From Holothuria scabra (Eukaryota > Echinodermata > Holothuroidea > Aspidochirotida > Holothuriidae), in assembly GCA_037179385.1 (NCBI GenBank), contig CM074187.1:11471450-11535449 (forward strand): DNA of 64,000 nucleotides, given 5' to 3'. Position 1 is the stretch's first letter, and each line of letters opens with the position of its first letter. Positions 1-11,600 of the stretch are shown here, piece by piece. The notes under the pieces are model-generated. The model did no database searches. It saw only the letters and a list, made by a program, of their open reading frames with translations, and had not been told where the DNA came from. The translations under genes and the position numbers were made by a program.

Positions 1-690
1 GCTGTTGTCGTTTAGCGTGTACTTTTGATCCGTAGAATTCAGTTGTGCTAAAAGTCTTTTTGACTCGAACAAAATATAAGCTTGGAATAAATTTTTTCAC
101 AATATGAATAGATATTTGGCTTTGGAAACAGCGCAAAATGCATACTATGTGTATCGTTCTGATAAACCATTTAAAGTTTAGAGGGTACTGAATGAGCCTA
201 TTCTGGAACAACAGCAGGTTCCTAATTGAAAATATTCTACGGTTTACCCCTCAAGCATTTTTGATGATATTTCGGGACATAAATATTGCACATGCAAGGT
301 AGCTATAAACTAAATTTCACAATTCATTAAAGGAAAATGTTGCAACATAATTTTCAACAACGTGAATATTATCGAAATTAAGGTGACTGCTTTTTACCCT
401 TCAAACAAGCTCAAATCATGTTCTGATGCTAGTGGGCTCTTTCGGAATTTGATTGCAGAAAATGCATTGTAAATTTGTAATATGGTGCCCAATCTTCGAG
501 CAGTACATGTATTAAAGGTTACAGACAACGAGAATGAAGGTCCACGAGACCAAAGGTCCACTTTCATCATACCGTCGCATAAAAAAGCGAGGATCAGCCT
601 AACACGCAAACTTATATGTGTTTTGCTTATCCCTATGAATTGGATTCAATACCCAGACCAACTTAAGTCACACCAAAGACTTCACAACAC
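1..690. other. No recognised feature
   Basis: AT-rich sequence. The short open frames at about 394-694 look like chance; no repeat or splice structure was recognised. Confidence 0.5.
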
Positions 691-852
691 ATAGACCTAT
701 TTCCAAAAAGCAATTACACAGGATTGTGGGATAGAGTTTTGGTGTTTGTCATTTTTGTCAATGGCATTTGACTGTGGTGAAAATTGACGTACACCGAAAA
801 CTCTATCCCACAATTTATGGTAATTGCTACTTGGAAATACGGTAGGTCTATT
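691..852. mobile_element. MITE family A, copy 1
   Basis: Long terminal inverted repeats: ATAGACCTATTTCCAAAAAG and then CAATTACACAGGATTGTGGG on the left, with the inverse on the right ending GGAAATACGGTAGGTCTAT. No coding capacity. A second copy lies at 2931. Confidence 0.8.
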
Positions 853-1513
853 GAGTCTACTGCTTTTGAGTGCGATGCTTTGCTTAGTACGCAATGGAGT
901 AATGAAAAAATCCAGAACAAGTTTAAGGCATAAAATTCCATCAAACTAATCCCGACGGATTGGATGATGTAAACATTTGCAGACAAATTATTGAACTAGC
1001 TTATCGAAGAATTATATCAAGTTGCTGATTGAATAAATATCTTTCAAAAATGTTCCATACTGTTTTCAAGTGTTGTATTTTGAAAACCAATGATTTCAGC
1101 GGACATATCTGTATGCATCAGTATATGCAGGCGGTCCCAAGAACCCAATCCTTATTTTTCAGTGATGATATATTTGATAGGAGAAATTTGTACATATTTT
1201 GGATTAGTCTCATTTAGGTCAATGAGCGTTAAATAAGAATGAATGTGATAATGTACCAATTTCCCTGATTAATTTTATTGGGATACCCCTTTCGCTTGCT
1301 CCCACATCTTAGACACTGGTCAAGACTGGGTGAGAATGAGTCCAATAATTCCTCCCCTACTCCTAAACCTAAGATGCCCATGTTTATTGAACATGCTAAA
1401 AGAAAGCAGAAAAGAAAGCACAACACACACCCAGAACACTAGAAGAAGACTTAGCATTAAAAAAAATGATGAAAAATTTGAACAAGCTCAATTAAACATT
1501 CATTTGGTCTCAC

Positions 1514-1771
1514 TTAACCCTTTGCCGTTGTGCTCCAATGGGGACATATCTGCGTGCCTGGGGAGTGGGCGGAGAGCGGACGTAGCACGCCCCGCATCAG
1601 ATTCCGTAGGCTATTGTTCCCGTGACCTTAAACTATTGTTTCTCTCGTTATTGTGGCCGAATTTTCGGGTAGCCACTGGCAGTTTCCAGCTCTGCGTGAG
1701 ACAGTAAAGATGGGTGGCAGCGGCGCTCTCCGTATGGGTCCAAAAGGACCCAAACAACGGTAAAGGGTTAA
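1514..1771 (+). mobile_element. piggyBac-type MITE, copy 1
   Basis: TTAA on both sides, terminal repeats CCCTTTGCCGTTG and CAACGGTAAAGGG, internal 250 bp without coding capacity. TTAA target sites and termini beginning CCC are typical of piggyBac elements. It matches 48793-49051 in inverse orientation. Confidence 0.85.
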
Positions 1772-2321
1772 AGACAATATTTCCATCGTAACAACTACTT
1801 TCAGGTTCACTTTCAGTGCAGGCAATAGCTTTTACAAGATTGTCAGTTATTCTAAATTCCACTTGAAGTATGTGCAAAAAATGCCCCTTTTCTCTTTTTT
1901 GTAATTAGGTTTCTATAATCTGATGTTTTTGAAAGTTGCGTTAACCGAAAAAATTATGAAACATTCAAAACACTTTGCTGAAAATTTTGCTATGGAAATG
2001 GGACAAAACCATGCACCATTTTTATCTGTGCCCTTCTGGAGCAAAACAATAGTCAAACTTGAGCAAGACTGCAATAAAAAAAGTATTTGGGTCAGAAAAC
2101 TTCATGAAGCAGTCACAACAAGTAAGAGGAAGATTTTAAAGGCTTACAACTGTCACCCCAAACAACAAGGTTTGTAGTCATCTAAATAAATTCTTCATTA
2201 GCACAGCTCTTTGTGTGACTGCAGATTAACACAATGCACAGTACTGTAGCACATATTACACAGTATGTACTTGTATAAATGAGAATGTTTTTGATTACAT
2301 CTTGGGGTTTTGTATACATAT

Positions 2322-2442
2322 TCTGAAGCAATAAACTGAGATTGTGTCTGGATGAGGATGAGTTTTAGACAGTTGTGGGCGGGGCTAAAGTAAGTAAGTT
2401 AGGGAAATTGGAACTATTTGGGGTGAAAGGATTAGGCTCTTG
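2322..2442 (-). mobile_element. MITE family C, partial copy 3
   Basis: The inverse of the family C left half: AAACTGAGATTGTGTCTGGA, GTTGTGGGCGGGGC, TTTGGGGTGAAAGGATTAGG. Confidence 0.65.
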
Positions 2443-2930
2443 ATGTAATGAGAAACTCATGTAATATAAATAAAAATAAGCAATGCCAGAGAGAGATTCA
2501 GTATGCTCTGCAAGTCCATATGTATTATTCTGTGGCCTGTAAGCACAATAGTCCATATGAAGAAAAAACAGCACTTGAAAATTGTAGAGTTAGATGGAAC
2601 ATTTAGTTATTTTCAGCCATCTCTACTCTTACAATATGAAATGATATATATTGATATATATTGTTTTGAGGCTAGAAGGACAGCTTAACATTTGGTTCAG
2701 GTAGGTAAGTAAGTTTGTTGGTTCCAATACAGAACCAATGGTAAAGCAGCTCAAATACTGTGTAGTAATTGTGCATCATCTTTAACAACTGATGTGGTAT
2801 GGAACATACATTTCATCTATTGCTGCTATTTATCATCTTTGGTTTGCGTGAAGAATTACCTTTTAATTTTCCAGAAGACATTTTGTTGGCAACGATACTA
2901 GACAACACCACAGACGTACACGTTTCCAAA

Positions 2931-3061
2931 GGCAATCACAAAGGATTGTGGGATTGAATTTTGGTGTTCATCTTTTTTGCCACAGTAAAATGCAATTGAC
3001 AAACACAACATGTACCAAGACAACATCCTACAACCCTTTGCATTTGCTATTTGGAAATCGG
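2931..3061. mobile_element. MITE family A, copy 2
   Basis: CGTTTCCAAAGGCAATCACA and GGATTGTGGGAT on the left, with the inverse ATCCTACAACCC and GCTATTTGGAAATCG on the right; about 130 bp. Confidence 0.75.
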
Positions 3062-3179
3062 TCAATTGCAGGTTTCATAATCCATTTTATGCTGTCAATA
3101 TTATATGCTGCCTGTGCGTGATTCAATCAAATGTGAAATATAGCACAGGTAGGACAATGGAACAAAGATTCTGAAACAC

Positions 3180-3980
3180 CACATAGGTAACCTCACAATG
3201 GTATTATTGTGACAAAATTAAAACTTAAGTACTCTGTAAGAAGAACATCTAGCATGCTTTAATCACATGACAGACCCAAGTAGGGCCCTTATGGTCCACA
3301 TATCTCTAATCCCAATCCAATGCAGCTCATCTAATGGTCTATTCTCAAGTCCATAACAAAAAGCAACACAGCATAATTCTATAAAATGGTTCATGTGGCA
3401 CATGAGGGAACTTGGCCCCAAAATTTCTGAAAACTGCTCAGTTATCTCAGTTAATTGAGCGGTGAAACCTCACAACTAATGTGACAAAGTCTCAGCATTG
3501 CACTATATAATCTGCAAGAAAAAACATTTTGCATGATTTCAACAAACCTTGGGACCTTGAACCTGAAATTCCTCAACACCAAAAGATACCCTTAACATAG
3601 TACTATTGTACCATAGTGTCATCTCATACTATGTAATGCATTAGAAATATATTTAGCATGTTTACATTAGGCCATATGGTCCACATGGGACCTTGGATCC
3701 CACATCCCTAGACACCCCAAATAAATAAATCTATCCCAGTATTGTGGCAAAATTATAATATTGTACCATGTGATCTGCATGAGAAAAGCATTTTGACTAT
3801 TGATTCGAAAAGATAATATTCAAGGCCAAAATGACCACAAGATGACCTTTCACCTCACATTTCTAAATTCTGCAAATTTACCACAATTGGTATAAGTACA
3901 TCGATGAAATACAATGACAATCAAACTTCATTGGGGTACATTTTGTGCATTTCAATAAAATGACTAAAATAAATTCTTTC
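3180..3980. repeat. Degenerate tandem repeat, about four units
   Basis: Recurring blocks: TATTATTGTGACAAAATTA or ATTGTGGCAAAATTATAAT, then an ATCTGCATGAGAAAA-type block, then TATGGTCCACAT and a CATCCCTA or CATATCTCTAAT-type block. Units are roughly 150-250 bp and much diverged. It directly abuts the tandem-unit element at 3981 and may be its decayed 5' extension. Confidence 0.5.
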
Positions 3981-5036
3981 AACCAGAATGCAAAAATGCA
4001 TTGAGGTTTCGATGATATATAAATTTTCCATTTCAAATAATGCCATCATGCACCATTATCTTCACAGTCAAGTGTTACACTAGCATGTTCAAAAAATAAT
4101 TTTGTTATTCCAGATGACTTTTGACCTCCATTAAAGACATACATAGACAGACAAACATGCAGACAGAGAGAGACAGACAGCTATCTTGAAAGATCACATT
4201 TAAAAAGGTTTCAGACTTTGATCCCCCAGCTGACCCCAGATGACCTTTGACCTCTGCCAAAAACAATGGGGACCATCTCCTGACTATAATGCATCTACAT
4301 ACCCAAATATGAAATCTATCCAAGCTTCCTATCTTGGGATATCATGTTAACAAGATTTTCAGACTTTGACCCCTGGTGACCCCAGATGACCTTTGACCTC
4401 TGCCAAAAACAAGATGAAACCATCCTCTGACCATACGGCATCCATCCACATATACCAAATATGAAGTTTATCCAAGTTTCTTAGATTGAGATATGGTGTT
4501 AACAAGATTTTCAGACTTTGACCCTCTGTGACCCCAGATGACCTTGACCTCCACCAAAACAACAGGGACCATCTCCTGACTATAACGCATCCGTATACCC
4601 AAATATGAAATCTATCCAAGCTTCCTATCTTGAGATATCGTGTTAACCAGATTTCCTGACTTGGACCCCCACTGACCCCAGATGACCTTTGACCTATGCC
4701 AAAAACAAAAGCAACCATCTTCTGACCATAACGCATCCACATACCAATTATGAAATCTATCCAAGTTTCCTACCTTGAGATATAGCGTTAACAATGTTTT
4801 CAGACTTTGACCCCTAGTGACACGAGATGACCTTTCACCTCCACCCAAAAACAGAAGGGTTCTTCCTCTCAATATGGTGCATCTATGTACTAAGTTTAAA
4901 ACTGTCAGACATTTCTATCTTGAGATATTGTGTTAGCAAGCAACGTGTAACAAACACACACACACCCACGCATACATACATACACACGAACGCCATTATG
5001 ATCCCACTGGTTTCTCTTATCATCGAAACCAAAAAT
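3981..5036 (+). mobile_element. Tandem-unit element with CA microsatellite and terminal hairpin (copy 1)
   Basis: Starts AACCAGAATGCAAAAATGCA, with GGTTTCGATGA near the start. About five units of roughly 145 bp follow (4100-4930), each with TGACCCC...GATGACCTTTGACC. Then come a short CA/CATA microsatellite and the end GGTTTC...ATCGAAACCAAAAA. The outer GGTTTCGATGA and TCATCGAAACC are inverted copies, and the last 25 bases can fold back. This layout resembles non-autonomous Helentron-type elements (HINE/DINE/pearl); that class is an inference. Confidence 0.7.
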
Positions 5037-6039
5037 AAAAAAGAAAGCATTCACCACTGCACAGCTTTCCCAGTTACTAGTTAGGATATTGCAGATAAAC
5101 ATCATATGTATAGGAATAGGTTCACAATGTACATAGGCTAGCCTAGGCCTATGTGCTATACCTTAGGCAATGGCAAAAGTGCCAAGACATGCTGAAGAAA
5201 AATTATATCGTAGAGAAAAACTTTAAGCCTTAAGCTCACAAAAGTATTGCACATTGTTGTAGGAGGGACTATTACACACGCCTTGACAATATTTTGGATG
5301 TTCTTGGCCACATGGATTTTTATTGACCCTTTTCAGTGCTCGATCCTGCTTGGTGAAAGGAATGTAGGCTACTGCTGACTAGCACAAACGTATGCAGAAA
5401 GTACTAACGTTAGCTCACTTGCTGAATCCAACCATACATTTTGGGCTTAAATTTCTCAGTTAAGGGAGGTAGACACTTGGTGTTTTCTAATTTTTCCAAA
5501 AGCCAAGAATTGGCACTGTAGAATATCGTTAATTTATTTACCTTTTTCCCCTTTTACAATGGCGAACTTTTTTCCGAGATTCCATTGTCGAAATTTGCGA
5601 GATCCTTTAGCTAAGCTGTACACACTGAGAAAGCAGTGAATGTGCGGCGAGTAGTTGCTGTGATTGCGCTTAAAGTATGTGATCGATCATTGGTGTATGG
5701 AACAATCACAATTTCCACAAAAATTTCCTGTTGAAGTTCACCTTGTCTTCTTGGCAGGTGTCGAATGTGCACATCTCCTTCGTTATTACGTAGTGCAAAA
5801 TATCGAAGCAGTTGCCAAACACGTCCGCCAAGCAAGCTATATTTCAGCATGCATCTGCTCAAATCTTATGCCATCCACATGTGTTCAAACTGCTAATTTT
5901 AGCTTTAGGCTTAGTGCAAGAGAATTTTGGGCCGGGCGGCCAATGTTTTTGTTTTTGTGCCAGGGAGGGGGTGGGAACTCTTCAGATTTTATCCTGGTTG
6001 TGCACCTGCGGTCAAAAACTGCTAGTGGACAACACTGTT
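5037..6039. other. No recognised gene
   Basis: Unique-looking sequence between two tandem-unit elements. A 223-codon plus-strand frame starts at 5664, but its second half is simply the 145-bp repeat, and its first half shows no family signature or splice context. The overlapping minus frame (5611-5862) is likewise unrecognised. Confidence 0.5.
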
Positions 6040-6950
6040 ACCTAAAAATGACATTCATTCCAAGTTTCCTATCTCAAGATGTCGTAATAATTAGGTTTTC
6101 GGATTTGACCACTGGTGACCCCAAATGTACTTTGACCCCCACCAAAAGTTATATGGTTCGTCCCTTGACAATATTGCATCTACGTACCAAGTATGACATT
6201 CATCTAAGTTTTCTATCTCAAGAAATAGTGATAACGATGTTTTCGTATTTTGACCCCTGGCGACCCCACATGACCTTTGACCCCCACCAAAAACAGAGGG
6301 TTTATTCTCTTGATAATAATGCATCTAGATACTAAGTATGACATTCATCCAAGCTTTCTACCTCAAGATATCGGGTTTACAAGGTTTTCGAGGTCCGACC
6401 CCTGGTGACCCCATACGACCTTTGACCCCCAACAAAAACAATAGGGTTCTTCCTCCCACTGTGGAGCATCTATGTACCAAGTATGGCATTCATCCAAGTT
6501 TCCAATCTCAAGATATCGTGGTTAACGAGGTTTTCGGTCTGACCCCTATTGACCCCAAATGACCTTTGACTTCCACCACAAAAACAATAGGGTTCTTCCT
6601 CTGACAATAACGCACCTACATACCAAGTATGACATTCATCCAAGATTTCTACCTCAAGATATCATGTTAACAAGGTTTTCAGAGTTTGACCCCTGGTGAC
6701 CCCATATGACCTTTGACCCCCACCAAAAACAATAGGGTTCTTCCTCTCACTATGGGGCATCCATGTACCAAGTTTGAAAACATTCAGACCTTCCCTTCTT
6801 GAGATATCGTGTTAACAAGCAAAGTGTCACAAACACACACACACACATACATCCACACACACACACACACACACACACGCACATACACACATACATACAC
6901 ACACACGCCATCGTGAATGCATAGGTTTCTCTTTCATCGAAACCAAAAAC
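6040..6950 (+). mobile_element. Tandem-unit element, copy 2
   Basis: Five to six units of the same 145-bp repeat (6050-6820), then a CA/CATA microsatellite (6830-6905) and the end GGTTTCTCTTTCATCGAAAC plus CAAAAAC. I see no 5' end like that of copy 1; the left border near 6040 is approximate. Confidence 0.7.
6828..6906. repeat. (CA)n / (CATA)n microsatellite
   Basis: An almost pure CA tract with ACATACATA interruptions, part of the tandem-unit element. Confidence 0.9.
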
Positions 6951-8596
6951 ATTCAACATCATAAACACCTTACATGCCTCTTCACTAAGTGAAAATTGTA
7001 GCAAAGTTTTATTACTTATCAGCCAAGACCTCGCTAAGCTAGGGTTATCATGTGTCTAGATTTGAACAGACATGTCTCCGTTTTTACTGGTTCCTGGTGG
7101 CAGTTTTAAAATAGGCCAGTGTGTCTGGATTTCATGTGTTACTCACATGATCTGACAGGTTTTTCTTGACTTTAAATATTGCACCATTTTGCATTTTGAT
7201 ACCCTTAAAAACAAAACAAATTGTTAAGCCCCCTCCTTAATCAAACCCTGTCCTCCTTTTGAGAAAACAGATATAGTAACCTTACTGTAAGTCCAGCTAT
7301 TAGAATCTGAACTATTTTTGACAATGGAAGGACATATATATATAGGGGGAGAGAGAATGACAATGCCTGATCACAGTCAGTAGCTCAACCTGGTAAAAAC
7401 TAAAAAATATCCATCCATGATAATTGATAGCAACATCCAAAGCCATTAGAAATGAAAGTCATAAGGTATAGATATTTGGCACTTTGTGAACTTGGTAATA
7501 GCTTTGAGAAAAAAACAAACCAAAAAAAAACAGAGTTTCCATTTAGGGGAGAGTCATTTATCTAACAAAAAAGTATGGACAATTGGGCACAGGAAATACA
7601 CAAGTGACTTGCCAATAACAGCCATTTAGACAAATGACAAATTTAGACAAAATTCAACAACCACTGCTAGTTTAAATCATCTTTGAAGTTGTTCACAATG
7701 GCCTTATTCCTTTGAATTGCCAATCCTAGACTAGAATCCCCACAATATCACAGAATAGTCCTCTACTCTCTTATTTCATCAAGATTGCATCCACCTTGCA
7801 CCAAATTCTCTCATATAATTTTACTCCTAGACCCTTTTACAATTTAAAAAATTCCACCTTTGGGTGTACTGTCCATACCAAATTGAAATAGTCTTTACTA
7901 CCCAGGTTAAAATTTCTTAAACACATTTACCACAGGCAAAATTTGTTGACTTCGAGGTATGCAGAAAAAATTTTTCTCTCAGAAGGTGAAAACTGCATCT
8001 CAATAGCATATAGCTTTCATTCAGAAGAAACTGATTTTCAAAATAATGCAATTTTTTCTTGACATTCAATGCATTACGATAACTCTGTGATGTTGCGATT
8101 TCATTGGGCACATTAATTTAACAGTGCATTCAATTTATTTATAATTTTGATGCTCCTGCAGGGAATATAAAGTTACATTGTTAGCCATACCCCACAAATG
8201 GTGTAGGGTAATGTTAGATATACATGAAGTGATGTACAAACATTGCAACAGTATCAAATTTCAAGGAAAACAGGACATTCATTTAAAAGGAATCTGATAC
8301 AATGTGACCACATTACATAACTTTCTTTGGCTGTTGAAAAGTTGAAGTACTTTTTAACAAAAATAAACATCTGTTAAGTAAGGTATCTTGAGTTAAGTAA
8401 AGGGAATTGCAATAGGGTTTGGAGGACATGAAATATTTTTGTCTTTCTAGACCTCAGTGAAAAGACACTGAACTATGCCTTTAAAGCAATATTCACAAAA
8501 GCCAAAATACCTCCTGGTGTAAGTTTTAGTTCATTCAGGAAGCCAGGTCAAGTGCATAGCTATGTTCTCAGAAGTTAAAGGCAAATGTAAAATACT
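6951..8596. other. Downstream flank of the dehydrogenase gene
   Basis: Probably contains the 3' UTR on the minus strand up to about 8115. Beyond that, no repeat or coding signal was recognised, apart from short A-rich tracts and a TATATATATA run at about 7336. Confidence 0.4.
8134..8139 (-). terminator. Candidate polyadenylation signal of the dehydrogenase gene
   Basis: AATAAA on the minus strand, about 460 bases past the stop codon. Its use cannot be shown from sequence alone. Confidence 0.3.
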
Positions 8597-8683
8597 TCAG
8601 TAAGACTTAGTGACATCTACAAGATGGTCCAAGGTTTCATTCCTCACAAACTTCTTCCAATTTTCGTAGAAAGTACCGATTAT
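8597..8683 (-). CDS. Dehydrogenase gene, coding exon 10 (C-terminus)
   Basis: Acceptor TGTCCACTCCAG. It encodes 28 residues, IIGTFYENWKKFVRNETLDH and a short tail ending KSY, then TGA. The aromatic and basic helix matches the family's C-terminal helix. It is separated from exon 9 by a 4.3-kb intron. Confidence 0.88.
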   Translation of the reverse strand: MIGTFYENWKKFVRNETLDHLVDVTKSY

Positions 8684-11600
8684 CTGGAGTGGACAAATCA
8701 GAAAGTGGGAAATTTAACCTCAGTAGTTCATATTTAATTGGACACAGGAACTTGCAAGTTTCACTATACATACCAATAACTTAAAGGCTAGTAATTCCAA
8801 GTCAGTTTTGAAAAAAACAAGAGCCCAATGGGCACTGTGGTTCCTTGCTGAATATTATAAGAGAACTGTACAGGCAGTCTCCGAAATAGAGCTAAGCAAA
8901 TCCTCATACTGAATGTTTGTAACATCTTCACAAGGGGTATTTTAGTACTAATATTACATGAAATCAAAGATTAAATTTTTGTGGCCTTACTTACATTCAA
9001 CTTTTATAATGCTTGGTAATCCTTCAAAAACACTACCTCATTTCCATATGTATTTATGCTTGTAATCAAACTTGATACTATCACCAATAAACAATACACA
9101 ATGTGGTCAGAGAGAGAAAAACACCCCTTGTATTTCTCTGGTAAGTAGGTCTGCTCTCAAATAAAACTTGCTATTACTTTAAAACAATCTACCATTTGTC
9201 CTGTTTGTTATCTCTACACAGACAACAGGGTTTATTCAGCAGTTAAGCAGAAAGCAAGTGATTAATGGGGTGTGATAATAGAATGAGGATTAGGTTACCC
9301 CACAGGGCACAACAGTATTAAAGAGACATACTGTATAATCGACGCATTGCTTCCACTAGCAGAGAGACCAGTTTAATGCAGAGTGACCTGTGCTTAGTGA
9401 AATCTACAGATTTCAGTTATTGCCCTCTTAAAAACTTTAAATGATCCAAGATATGTGTACAACCTGAAGGAATCATTACTGAATGAACATAAAGGCAAAA
9501 TTTCTAAGGTGTTTGGGTGTGTGAGCATGCAAAACCAGGTGAGATAAAAAATCTATGGAACCTATCTTTATCTAGCTTACAAGATTTTCTAAAAAACATT
9601 TCCAGCGGTTGACCTCCAGTGACCTTGATGACCTTTGACCTTAACCAAAGACAGACTGATTTGAAATCTGTCCTTTCTACCATAAAATACTGTGTTAAAA
9701 CGTTTTTCAGTGTTTGACCCCTGGTGACCCCAGATGACCTATTGACCTTCACAAAACATATCCAATTTCATCTTTACACCACAACACATCCACACACCAA
9801 GTATGACATCTATCCAAGTTTCCTACCTAGAGATATTGTGTTGAGAAGGTTTTTAGTTTTTGACCTCTGGTGACCCCAAATGACCTTTGACCTCCACCAA
9901 AAACGATAGGGCACACCTTCTTCTTATGACGAATCTTTGTACCAAATCCAAGTTCAATCCAACCTTCCCTTATTGAGTTAGAGCGTACCGAAGCAAGTGT
10001 CACACACACACACCCCCCCACACACACACACACAAGTCAACCTGACTACATAGGTTCCTTTGCTACCGCAAGGAACCAAAAATTGCTTTTTGTCCTCTGG
10101 TGACCACAGATGATGGTCTTGAGAATTTTGGGGAAATTCACTTTTTAACCTCCAGGGACTTCATCAAACATTTTGAGAATTTGTTGGAAATTTTGTTTTT
10201 AGACCTATGGTGACCCCAGATGGACAGTGTTTTTTTTTATTTCTGTTCTACCAAATATGGTTACTCTCTTTTTAATACAAACATTTGTGTGACAATAACA
10301 CCTTTTCTTTTACCTCATAGGGTCCGATTCATGCTAAGCAATCACAAGACATAAGTAGCATATTTTCCTAAAAAATCCTTAAAGGGAAAATGCAGACATG
10401 TCAGTTTGTAAAGTTAGTGTATTAATCTATTGTGAATCATAACTGGCTCTTGAGAGTCATGTAAAATTTTTTTTCCCTACAAAATGAAATCACAAAACAA
10501 TGTAGACAACAATACTAATAATTTAAATGCTACTAATTTAATGTAAATGCATGTACCATTTAAGTCCTAAAATATCATGACAGATATGTGGAGGAAAAGT
10601 AAGAAGAAATTTGTGAGATTATAACTGTTGTCTGAAAATAAATTTGTGGCAACTGCTCTTGCCCTTTACTAGCAATTACTTTTTTTTTTATTACAAAAAA
10701 AATACTCATCATTTTAACCCTCATCAATTTATAGAGCCAGGACATTGCTTGGAAAAGGTCACCATGAATATTAAGGCCCATTGTTTTTGGTCAATTAAAA
10801 ATAATCAAGTGCTACAGAGTACCTGAGGTTTAAAAATAGCACTGATATCAAGGCTTGTCAGCCTTTTGCCTAAGATCTTGGACAAAATCCAAAGTGCTCA
10901 ACAATTTATTACCCAACAAATTGGTAAACTATCTACCCATATTTTTTGGGTAAATTAAGGTTGGGTAAAATTCAAGTGTTTGTAAAAGGTGTTGGGCAAA
11001 TTTTAAAGCACCCAACATTTGGACAAAATGTAACGGACCAATCAGATAACTATTGAAAGATCAGTCAAGTTTTACACATAATTATTCTATAAATAAAAGT
11101 GGTAAATTGGGATATAATGGTTGAATACGATTGGATTCGGTAAATAAAAAGGTATCGGTATAATAGCAGTAAAAATCTGGACGAAATTACTTATCGAGCA
11201 ATCGTGGTCGATCGTTTCTCTGCCTTTTGTCTTAGATCATGTGTAGTGCCTGTTCTTTTCATCCAGTCTAGGATGGAGTCATGCATGACAAACCAATAAT
11301 GTAAATGGTTTGAAGGCGGTGAGGTTGGTCAGGTATTGTCCTTTAGTGGACGTAACAGCTTTTTCAGGAAGTGCTCAGTTAAAGTTTGGTTTCCCTGAAT
11401 GGCCCTTTGCCAGAGGGATGGAAGGACTTTAGCAAGATAATCACTTAAACCATCGAAATTTGTAACACAAAGATTTGTCTAAAGAGTAATAGCACATGTG
11501 TCAGGGAGTAATTTATCCGGTATCGCATCGCAAAATGCGATGCAAAGTTACAGATTTGTGACACAAATAAAAAATATGTGTAGCAAAATTTGCGATACAA

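Noticed and set aside
5664..6335. A 223-codon plus-strand open frame
   Set aside because: Its second half is the 145-bp tandem repeat in translation and its first half has no family signature or splice context; treated as chance.
10856..10885. GTCAGCCTTTTGCCTAAGATC, resembling U2 snRNA positions 8-28
   Set aside because: The match stops after about 20 bases, lacks the GTGTAGTA segment and the shared body, so it is too short to call a third U2-headed copy.
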